Shown here piece after piece: positions 28,701 to 40,700 of a DNA stretch of 64,000 bases. The notes below the pieces were generated by a model. That model was not told the DNA's origin and made no database searches. It was given only the letters and a program-made list of their open reading frames with translations. The first letter of the stretch is position 1. Every line of letters begins with the position of its first letter. Both the position numbers and the translations under genes were made by a program. Source of the stretch: Catalinimonas alkaloidigena. Its GTDB lineage: Bacteria; Bacteroidota; Bacteroidia; Cytophagales; Flexibacteraceae. The stretch lies in the NCBI RefSeq assembly GCF_900100765.1, contig NZ_FNFO01000007.1, positions 62,001-126,000 on the forward strand, read 5' to 3'.

Positions 28701-31700
28701 AATGTGCCGCTAGCGCAGTCGATTTCGGTCGACTTGCAGTTCCCCAGCGGAAAGTCGCTCGATGGCAGCACCGTCAACACAAGTACCGTTAAGCTTTTCA
28801 GGATCAGCGGCAATGATACCACCGAAGTGGCCGGAACCACGGTGAACGACACCGGGGGCAACGATGCCATCACGCTGTCGGCCCCGTTGGCCTTGGGCAC
28901 AACGTACCTGTTCACCATTTCGGATGCCGTGCGCGACCAGAACGGCTACGCCCTGTTGCCGTTCCATTCCAAATTTACCACGGTGGTCTCTGAAGACGAT
29001 GTGCCGACCGATCTGGCCGGAGTTTCGTTCACGGAGCAAATCCTGATCGACAACAACTTTGGCAGCGATGGCTTTACGTCGCTGGTCATCGGACCGGACC
29101 ATCGCCTCTACGCGGCGACCTCGGGCGGGAAGATTGAGCGCTGGGACATCAACGCTAACGGCACCATCGACAATCATGTGACCATCTCCCCATTCGGCGG
29201 AAGTCGTCGGTTGCTGATCGGCTTTCACTTTGACCAGAGTGCCACCGAAAGCAACCTGGTGGCCTGGATCAGCCATTCGGCACCGGCCTTCAGCGGTGTG
29301 GCCGATTTTACCGGAAAAATTTCGCGGATCGACCTCAACAACCCGGCTGCACCGCAGGTCACCGACTACGTCATCAACCTGCCGCGTTCGTACAAAGACC
29401 ACTCGACGAACAGCATCGACTTTGGACCGGACGGCGCGCTGTATTTTATGCAGGGCAGCAACACGGCGATGGGTGCGCCCGACGGCGCCTGGGGGAACCG
29501 GAGCGAACATATGCTGACGGCAGCGGTGCTGCGTCTGGACCTGAATAAACTGCCGGCCAACCTCCCGCTGGATGCGAAAACCACCGACGCCGGCGGAGCT
29601 TACGATCCCTATGCTGCCAATGCGCCGCTGACCATCTTCGGGTCGGGTGTGCGTAACGCCTACGATCTGGTGTGGCACAGCAACGGCCAGCTCTACGTGC
29701 CGACCAACGGATCGGCGGCTGGCGGCAACACGCCTGCCTTGCCGAGCGGCACGGTCTGGTCGGATGGGACCACCTACAGCGGGCCGAACATTTCGGCCCT
29801 GAACGACGTGCGCGACACGCAGAACGACTACCTGTTCCGCGTGGTGCAGGGCGGGTATTACGGCCATCCGAACGTGCTGCGCCACGAGTACATTCTGAAC
29901 GGTGGGAATCCCACCGCGGGCGAAGATCCCGGTGAGGTAGTCTGGTCGAACGGTGGCTATCCGGTCGGCACGCCTGTCGAACCGAACTACCGCGGCTACG
30001 CCTACGACTTTGGCTTGAACAAATCGCCCAACGGGGTGATCGAATACCGCAGCAACGCCTTCGGGGGTACGCTGCGTGGCAAACTGCTGGTATGCCGCTT
30101 CAGCGGGGGCGATGACCTGATCGTGCTGGAGCCCGGCGTAGCGAATCTCGACATCATCAAGGCGACCGAAGGCAGCCAGGTGCCCGGCCTGCGTCGTCCC
30201 TTCTCCAATCCGCTCGATGTGGTGGAGGATCTGACCAACGGGAACCTGTACATCTCCGAATATTTCGATGGCAACGGCGACGGCCAGCCGCGCATCACGC
30301 TGCTGAAAGCCGACGTGCCGGCCGTAGACGCGCCGCAGATTGCCCTGGATGCCGACCGCTTGATCTTCGATCAGGTAACCAGCCAGGGCGCTTCGGCCAC
30401 GGTCAACCTTGTGGTGAGCAATGCCGGCTCGGCCGACCTGGAAATCAGCCAAATCGACCTGACGGGTGCCCTGAGCAACCAGTTCCAGCTCACCAATGCA
30501 CCAGTAGCGTTCCCGGTCGTGCTGGCTCCCAACGCGACGCTGACGCTGGGCGTGAGCTTCGATCCGACTTCGAACGGACCGAAGGTGGCCTCGTTGCAGA
30601 TCCTGAGCAACTCGCTGGAACAGTCTACCGCGACGGTTGCGTTGCAGGGACTGGGCAAACAAGGCACCGGTGGCAGTAACGAACCCTCGCTCCAGTGGAT
30701 TCTGGATACCTACGGCATTGCCATCAACGTAGGCGACGACAACCCGTCGACCAACATCATCCACAGCAGCACTACGTCGCAGAAGGCCGCCTTGCTGGGC
30801 GATGAAGTGAGCATGCCGCGGTTCGAAAAAGCCGGCACCGGGCCCGTCACTGTGGAGTTGCTGTCCGTCTTCGGACCGACCGACAACAACCCCGTCGTGG
30901 GCTTTGGCTGGTACGAAAGCGGATCGGCGGCCGCCACGCACGAGTTGTTTACGGTGAGCAACAATCCGGTGGCTAATGGGCAAACCCTGAACGCCCCGGT
31001 CACCGGTAATCTGCAGTTCGATCCGGGCGCGCAGTCGTTTGGGTTCTACAGCCGCTGGCCTTACTTCAGCAACCGCCACCTCTACAGCGAAGATGCGTTG
31101 AACACCTTCAGCGGGGCCATTCCGCACCACGTGCGGGTGTATCCGTTGCCGGGCGAAGCGAACGCCTATGTCATTGCAACGGAAGAGCATACCTCGGGCT
31201 TCGATTACCAGGACATCGTTGTCATTGCGCGAAATGTGAAGAAGTACGAAGAAGGCCCTGTGGTAGCCGACGTGATTCAGATCAACTTCTCGGACGAAGC
31301 GACCACCCCGCCCAACGGCTACCTGAAAGATTTCGGGAGCGCTTACGGCGACCGGGGGAACGGCTATAGCTACGGCTGGATCAGCACAACCAACGGCAGT
31401 CCGGTATCGCTGGTCGGGCAGGGGCGTAACCGGACTACTTCCGGACAGAGCAACCCGCTGTTGGCTACGAGCATTCACATGAATCACCCGACCACGCCGC
31501 CGTCGGGCTACTGGGAAATCGCCGTTCCGAACGGTTCGTATACCGTGACCGTAACGGCGGGCGATGCCAACGCGGGAAATGATCCGGAAGTCCATCGCGT
31601 CAACGCCGAAGGCATCAACCTGATCAACAACTTTGTTCCGTCTGGAAGCTCCTCTGCTGCCACACGGCACACCACTGGCTCGGGCATCGTGCAGGTGCTG

Positions 31701-34700
31701 GACGGCAAGCTGACCCTCGATTACGCGGGTGGCGGCGTCAACACCAAGTTGAATGCCGTGGTGATCGAACCGTACGACGTACCCGTGGCGAGCACGCTGC
31801 GCCTGAACGTGGGCGGACCGGAGTTCACCGACGCACAGGCCCGCGTGTGGGACGCTGACCAGTATTTTACGGGAGGCGTGATCAGTTCCAAAACGTTCGA
31901 CGTGCCGGGCACGACCGACGACGCACTGTACCTCACGTACCGCTATGCCGAAGGGGCCAATGGGGCTTCGGCCGGGGCTCCGTTCAGCTACAACATTCCG
32001 GTGACCAGCACCGATCCGGTGACGGTCAAGCTGCACTTCCTGGAGCCGTACTACGGCGCGCCGGGTGGCGGGGCCGGTGCCGTAGGCGCGCGTCTGTTCC
32101 ACGTCGATATTGAAGGCAGCCGGGTGCTGTCGAACTTCGATCTATATGCCCAGGAAGGCGCAGGCAAAGCCATAGTGCGCACCTTCGAGAACATCGCGGT
32201 GACGGGCGGCATCCTCAACATCGACTTCACTTCCGTGACGAACAACGCGATCATTTCGGCCATCGAGGTGATCGAAGGCGAGGGGGGAACTACCCCACCT
32301 CCCGCCACGGCTCAGTTCAAAGTCAACTTCTCGGATGCGGCTACGGTGGCCCCGAACGGCTGGCTGAAAGACTACGGACAGGCCTTCGGAAACCGGGGGA
32401 ACGGCTACAGCTACGGCTGGTTGACCACCACCGGGCAGAACGGGCTGGACTTGACCAAGAACGGACGCAACCGCGCACGTCCTGCCATCGACCTGCTGCT
32501 GAATACGCTGGTGCACATGCAATACGGCACCTCCATCGATCCGAACCCGAACAGCGGCACGTTCGAAGAAGGCATCTGGGAAGTGGCCGTTGCCAACGGC
32601 GCTTATAACGTGACGGTCAGTGTGGGCGACCAGGGCAGCGGCCAGAACGGCTACGACAGCCAGCATACCCTGAACGTGGAAGGCGTCACGGCCATTGACC
32701 AGTTCCAGGGATCGGCCGCGCAGGAGTACCTGGAAAATACCGTGACCGTAGTGGTAACCGACGGACGTCTGACCATCACCGCGTTCGGCGGCGTCAACAC
32801 CAAGATCAACGCGATCGAAGTCGTGCCGACCGAAGGTTCTGACCGGCCCTACGTCATCTCGTCCATTCCGAGCAACGGCGCGACCAACGTAGACATCCGT
32901 GACCTGACCATCTCGGCCAATAACCTGTACTTCCCGGAAGGTACCGACCTGGATGGCGCAACGGCGACCAACCAGAACGTGAAACTGTTCCGCCTCACGG
33001 CTAACAACCAGGTGGTAGAAGAAGTCGCCGGTGACGTAAACGATACCGGCGGGGGCGATGCGCTCAGCTTTATCCCGAGCCAGCCGCTGCTGACCAATAC
33101 CAAGTACAAGTTTGTGATTACCGAAGGGGTAAAACTGACCAACGGCGCCGCCTTCCTCCCGTACGAAGCCATCTTCACGACGGGAAGCGAGGAAGTGGTG
33201 CCGCCGGTCGATCTGGCCGGTGTCTCCTTCACCCGGTCGACCAACTTTGGCGGCAACGAGCTGCTCGACCGCTTCACGTCACTGGTCGTGGGGCCGGACG
33301 GGAAGCTGTACGGCAGCACCTTGGGTGGTTCGATCAAACGCTGGGACATGCAGCCCGACGGTTCGCTGATCAACTACGAGGAACTGCAACCTGCCCTGAC
33401 GGGTAGCCGCCTCGATTTCAGCGGCCCCGAAGCGCGCGCCATCATCGGTCTGGCCTTCGACCCGAACGCCACGGCCGAAAATCTGGTGGCCTACATCACG
33501 CACTGTAAGCTCATCAACTTTGAAGTCAACAGCGCCGACTCGCTGAACTGGGACGGCAAGATTACCCGCCTAAGCGGCCCGAACCTGAGTCAGACGCAAG
33601 ATCTGGTGATCCACCTGCCGCGTTCGCGCAAGGATCACCTGACCAACAGCATCGCCTTCAAACCCGGCGAAGACCGCGTGATTTACTTCAACCAGGGCAG
33701 CAACAGCGCCGGTGGCGAACTGGACGGTACCTGGAAGAAGCGCGAACGCATGCTGGCGGGGGCCGTGCTGCGGTTGGATCTGGACAAACTGCCCGCCAAC
33801 CTGCCGCTGGACGTGCGCACCACCGAGAACTTTGCGGTGCTGAATACCGCGCCTTCTACCGGCCTGACCCTGTCGGACGGTACTTACAATCCGTATTCGC
33901 AGGATGCGCCGCTGACCATCTTCGGGTCGGGTGTGCGCAACGCCTACGATCTGGTGTGGCACAGCAACGGCCAGCTCTACGTACCGGCCAACGGTACGGC
34001 GGGCGGTAGCAATACGCCGGGGTCGGCCAACTACGTGAACCGCGACCCGTCGGGGCTGGGCGTACGCCGTCCGGACGGCACATTCTACAACCACACCGCC
34101 TTCCCCGCCATTCCGGCGACCAACAACAATGCGGTGCAGAAAGACTGGCTGTTCCGCGTGGAACAGGGCGGCTACTACGGCCATCCGAACCCGTACCGGG
34201 GTGAGTTTGTGCTGAACCACGGCGGCGCGTCTTACAACGACGTACCTGGCCAGGCCGGTACACATGTCGACGTGCCGAACTATCCGGGTTCCATTGTGCC
34301 GGACCCGAACTACCGCCGTCCGGCCTTCGACTTCGGCTTCAACAAATCGCCCAACGGGGTGATCGAATACAAGAGCAACGCGTTCGGGGGCAAGCTGAAA
34401 GGCATGCTGGTGGTGTGTCGCTTCAGCAACGGCAGTGACCTGATTCTGCTGCAACCCGGCGGCGCGTCGAAAGACATCGCCAACTCGTACCTGAATGTGA
34501 CCGGCCTGACCGGCCTGGATGATCCGCTCGAAGTGGTGGAAGATCCGAAAACCGGGAACCTCTACGTGTCGGAATACGATCGCAGCAACAACGGCGTCGC
34601 CCGGTTGACGCTCCTGAAGGCCAACGTCCAGGCGACGCCGCAGCCGGAACTGGTCGTTACGCCGAGCGAACTGATTTTCGAAGCAGTGAAAGGCGTGACC

Positions 34701-37700
34701 ACCGCACAGCAGCAGGTAACGGTGAAAAACGCCGGTACGGCCGATCTGAACATCACGGGCGTGACCCTGAGCGGCAGCTTTGCCAATCAGTTCGACCAGG
34801 TATCAGGCCCGGCGACCGCCACGCTCGAACCCGACGAAGAAACGACGTATGCCTTTACGTTCTCGCCCGACAACAACGGCAACAACCTGGGCGACATGTC
34901 GGCAACGTTCTCGATCACCAGCAACGACACAACCGGCGGCAGTACCAAGTCGGTCGGGTTATACGGCCTCAAAAAGAATGGCTTCGAAGGTGGGAACGAA
35001 CCCGCGCTGCAAGCGGTGGTCAATACGTTGGGGTACGGCATCAACGTAGGCTGGACCGGCCTGACGCCGCCGTCCGATCCGACCGGAACCACGCCCAAGG
35101 GGCAGGAGGTACAAGTGCCGCTGTTTGTGAAGGCCGGCACCGGGCCGGTGGGCATCTTGCCCGTAGCGCGCTACTCGCCGGCCGAAGAGCTGCCGTTCGG
35201 GTGGTATCAGAACCAGGGTGGCAACGTGACGCACCACCGGGTGGGTGTCCTGGAGAACGGCTTGCCCAGTGCGCAGACGCTGTTCCCGGGTCTGGCGTCC
35301 GGCAACCAACAGTTCGAGCCGCAAGGCGCTATTTTCGGAATCTACGTCGAGTCGAACTCGTTCGGGCGATTCAACTACACGGAAGATGCCCTCAACACGG
35401 GCGGCGTGCCCCACCGCACCCGGATTTACCCGATGCGCGACCGCGCCGGGCAGCCGATCGCCAACAGCTTCCTGGTCTGCTTTGAGGACGCCAGCAACGG
35501 CGACTACCAGGATTACGTGTTCGTCGTCTCGAATGCGAAGCCGTACGAAGCGGGCTCGTTGCTGCTGACCTTCGCGCCCGACGCCCTCAACTTCCAGTTG
35601 AACCCGAACACCGTGTCGGCACCGAAGTCGGCCACGCTGACCACCAACGGTGCCGTGACAAGCAGCGGCGTGACGCTTTCGGCCTCGAAAAACTGGGTGG
35701 TATTGCCCAACCCGGTTACGTTAGGAAGCCCCATGCCGTTTGCGGTCGATGCCAGCAGCTTAGGCGTAGGGCAGCACACCGCTACGGTGACGGCCTCGGC
35801 GCCGGGCTACGTTTCGACTACGATCCAGATTACGGCGACCGTGACCGACGAGGTCGTGTGGGCTTATCAGTTCAACTTCCAGGACGGCTCTGTTACTTCG
35901 CCGGCGGGCTACGTGGACGATATCGGAAGGCCATACGGGCTGCAAAGCAACGGCATGACGTTCGGGTGGGTGCTACCGGGCACAACAACGCCGGCAGACG
36001 CCTCGGCCAATACCCGGAACCGGCAGGTGAACGGGGTGAGCTCACTGCTCAACACCTTGAACATCATCAACCACGCCACTAGCGCCGACCTCTATCCGCC
36101 GCGCGACTGGGCGATTAGCCTCCCGAACGGCAAGTACTATGTGAACGTGAGCGTGGGCGATGCCGGCTCGGACAACGACAGCCAGCACAAAGTGGATGCG
36201 AATGGCGTAACGGTGGTGACCTACGATGAAGAGACCAACGGACCGCTGGGCATGCACCACGGCGAAGGTACCGCGATGGTCGACGTCGTCAACGGAAGGA
36301 TGCAGCTTACGCAGGGTTTAGGCGGTCGCATGACCAAGGTGAACTACGTGCGCATTGCGCCGGTCGACGTCACCAAACAACCGCCGACGATCCTGGCGAC
36401 GTTTGATGGCCTCTCGTCCGACGTAGACGAGTACCGCGGTGCCGTGACCGTCACGCTGGAGGCGACCGACAACAGTGGATCGGGAATGGCTTCTCTGACC
36501 TACAGCCTGAACGGCACGGACTACACGACCTATACCGAGCCGCTGGTGTTCGACGAGACCAGTGCGTATACCTTAACGGTTCGCGCCGAAGATAACAACG
36601 GCAACGTGACGTCCCGCACCTACTCGTTTACGGTGATGGAAGCGAGCGGAGCGCTGGCGGCCATCGAAAACATGACCAAAATTCCGGGCACCGACCGTGG
36701 CTTCCCGGCCGACGATTTCTACACGTTCCACCGGCTGGGCGATCCGCAACAGGCGAGGGTACACGATCAGAACGTGATGCGCATTCACAATGAAGGCACC
36801 AGCGACCTGATCATCACGGCCATCGCGCTGCCGGATGCGACCAAGTTTACGTACACCATTCTGCCCGATGACGACCAGTCGGTCGAGCTACCCCTGGTGA
36901 TTGCACCGAACAGTTCGCGCGATCTGCAATTGACCTTCATCGGCACGACGGGCAACAACAACAACGCGGTCTTCACACAGCAGATTTCGTTTACGTCGAA
37001 TGCCGACAACGCCGCTACGCTGACCGCTACGTTGCGGGGTGCGTACTCGCCGTTCCCGGAAGGCGGCCGCGAGATCACCGCCCAGCAGGTCTTCAACTCG
37101 TTCGGGTTCCAGACCAGCATGCTGAGCTACGTCAACGACAATTATGAAGTGGTGAGCAACCCGACGACGAACCCGAGCTCCAACTATCCGAAGGCGGAAC
37201 TGGTTGACGGCGGCTACGAAGGCGACATGATCCTGTCGAAAACCTTCGTGCAGGCCGATCCTACAAAACCGGTCATCGGCATCCAGTTGTCGGCGCTGCA
37301 CGGCGGACCGGGCTCTGACTACGGACGGTTCATCGCGGTCAACAACGAAAACATTGTGGCGGGCATGAATTTCTCCCACAATCAGTATTACTACCAGACG
37401 CTGTTGCCGCAAAACAACAGTGGCGTGATCAACAACGACCGGGCGACCAGCATCACGCAGCCGTTCCGGATCAGCGTGGCCGGCTACAACACCGGCGGGC
37501 ACCAGGATACCCTGCTGGGGGTCCGCGTGTTCAAGGTGATCGACCGCGACGGCAACGTCATCCCGAACGAATACATCGTGCTGCAAGACTTTGTGCAGAA
37601 CGGGTGCGGTGCCGGGTCGGCCAACTGTGACTGGAACGACAACACGTTCTACTTCATCAACATCCGTCCGGAAGCCCTACCGCAGGTAACGCAAATTCAG

Positions 37701-40700
37701 GACACGATGGTGGTGGCGCAGCGGGCCTTCAACTACAACGTAGCGCGCTACTTCGACCGTGGGTATCCGGGCAACCAGCTGACCTACACGGTGAGCTCAC
37801 TGCCCGCCTGGATGCAATTCAATGCCCAGACGGTTACGTTTAGCGGCACGCCGACGGCCAATGCGACAGCGACTGAGGTTACGCTGACCGCCACGGATCT
37901 GAACGGACTGGTAGTCTCCTCTACCTTTACGATTGGCGTCGATACGCCCCCAACGCTGGCTTCGCTGGGCAACCGGCAAGACCCTGTAGGGACTGAGCTT
38001 ACGGCGGTGGCGATTGTGGAGGCCGACGATGAGGACGACCTGACTTACGCCGCGACCGGTCTGCCGACCGGTGTGGTGATGGACGAAACAACGGGTCTGG
38101 TCACCGGCACTCTGACGCAGCGAGGTACGTATGCGGTTACCGTGACGGTCGACGACGGCTCTTTTGCGCCGGTTTCGGTGAACCTGACCTGGGACGTACA
38201 AAATGCGGCACCCGTTGCGGATGCGGGCATCGACCAGCAGGTACAGACCTCGACGGGCAGCGCCGACGTGACACTGGACGGTAGCCGTTCGCAAGATCCT
38301 TACGGTGCCATCACAAGCTACGTGTGGCGGGAAAACGGGAACCAACTGGCGACCGGCGTAACGCCAACGCTGACTTTGAGTGTCGGCACGCACCAGCTTG
38401 TTCTGACCGTAGAAGATGCCGACGGCGCGGTCGACACCGACGGCGTGACCATTACGGTGACACCGTTCACACCCAATGCCGGACCGCTGGCTTCGGCGGG
38501 TGCCGATCAGTCGGTGGTCGATGCCGATAACAACGGTGTGGAAACGGTAAGCCTGAACGGTTCCGGGTCTTCGGATAGCGATGGCGAAATTGTTTCGTAC
38601 GTCTGGAGCGAGAACGGCAACCCGCTGGCGACCGGCGCGACACCAAGCGTAAGTCTAGCGGTAGGGGTGCATCAGATCACCCTAACTGTCACTGACGACG
38701 ACAACGCGACGGCAACCGATCAGGTGCAAGTGACCGTAACGAGTCCGACCGTTGAGGAAGGCTTCACGCTGCGGCTGAACGCGGGTGGACCGACGGTGAG
38801 CTACCAGAGCGAGACGTTCACGGCCGATCAGGGCAGCGGCTACTACAACAGCGAGCACACCTACAGCAACCCGGGCCTGAGCGTGCCGAGCCTCTACCAG
38901 ACCGAGCGGGGCTCCACGGCCGACCAGGGCACGCTGAGCTATGCCATACCGGTGCCCAACGGGCGCTACACGGTGCGCACCCACCACGCTGAGCTCTACT
39001 TCGGGCAGTCGGGGCCGGCCGCCCAGGCGGGTCAGCGGGTGTTCAGCATCAGCCTGGAAGGGGCGGTGGTGGATCCGTCGCTGGACCTGCAGGTGGTCAG
39101 CGGGGGCGCTCCGGTGGTGCGGACCTTCACCGATGTGGAGGTGAGCGACGGAGTGCTGAACCTGGTGCTGAGCGCCACGGCCAACCGGCCGACGCTGGCC
39201 GGGCTGGAGGTGATCGCCACGCCGGTGTCGCCGCTGAGCACGTACCGCATCAACGCGGGCGGACCGACGCAGACGGTGAACGGGGTGACCTGGACGGGAT
39301 GCCAGACGGGCAACTGCCAGGGCTGGGTGGCGGGCGGCTTTGTGCACACCGACTTCGGCAGTGCGATCAGCGGGGTGCAGTCGCCGCTCAACCAGAACCT
39401 GTTCCAGACCGAGTGGACGGGCGGGCAGACCAACGGGGTGGGCGTGGGTCAGGTGGCCTTCGGCTACCACCTGCCGGTGACTAACGGACGCTACCAGGTG
39501 CGGCTCTACTTCGCCGAGCTCAACAAAGGGGGCGTAGGCCAGCGGGTGTTCGACGTGAACCTGGAAGGCGGCGCGCCGGAGCTGGTGAGCTTCGACATCG
39601 TGCAGGCGGCCGGCAGCCAGAACGTGGCGCTGATGCGTCAGTTCGAGCTGGAGGTGAGCGACGGGGTGCTGGACATCGACTTCATCCGTCGGGTGGAGAA
39701 CGCCAAGGTGAGCGCCATCGAGGTGGTGCCGGCCCCGGGCGTGGCGCGTCAGGACTACTGGCTGGAAGCCGAGTGTGCGCAGGTGGGCAGCAACTGGCAG
39801 GTACATGCCGACGCGTCGGCCTCGCAGGGGCAGTACGTGGAGGTGCAGCCGGGGCTGAACAGCGGGGACGCGGCACCGGCGGCGGTGGCGGCCAACCGGG
39901 TGCGGTTCAGCGTGACGGTGAGTCAGGCGGGCAGCTACCGGCTGTATGCACGGCTGCGGGCCGCGAGCGGGACGGACGACTCGTTCTGGGTGCGGATCAA
40001 CGGAGGCAGCTGGATCAAGTGGTGGCAGGGCTTGCAGACGGGCAACAGCTTTGCCTGGAAGCAGGTGAGCCAGGGGCCGTTCAGCCTGAGTGCGGGGGTG
40101 AACACGATCGACGTGGCCTACCGGGAGGACGGGGCGCAGCTGGACAAGCTCTACCTGACGGCGAGCGAGAACCTGCCGGCCGGCCTCGGACAGGACGCCT
40201 CCAATTGCACAGTCGCGCCTAACCAGCCGCCGGTCGCTGCGGCGGGTGCCGATCAGACCGTGATCGATACGGACAACAACGGCACGCAAGCTGTACAACT
40301 GAACGGTACCAATTCTACCGATCTGGACGGAACCCTGCAAAGCTACGTTTGGAGCGAGAACGGCAACCCGCTGGCGACCGGCGCCACCCCAACCGTAACC
40401 TTAGCGGTGGGCGTACACCAGATCACCCTGACTGTCACCGATAACCGAGGCGCCACGGCGACCGACCAGGTGCAGATTACGGTTAACAAACCTGTCTACA
40501 ACCTGACGGTGGGCGTGAGTGGCAACGGTAGCGTAAGCCCGCAGAGCGGCAGCTACGAAGCTGGTAGCGTCGTTACCCTGACGGCAACGCCCGCCAACGG
40601 CTACCTGTTCGACGGCTGGAGCGGCGCGGCAACCGGTACGACCAACCCGCTTACGCTGGTGATGGACGGTAACAAAACCCTCCAGGCTACTTTCGTGGCA

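Noticed and set aside
28710-32102. 1130-codon minus-strand open frame inside giant gene 1
   Set aside because: Antisense shadow of a strongly biased coding frame; it has no recognisable domains, and the plus-strand frame has clear modules. Similar shadows at 38682-40340, 40401-42527 and 47369-50488 are rejected for the same reason.
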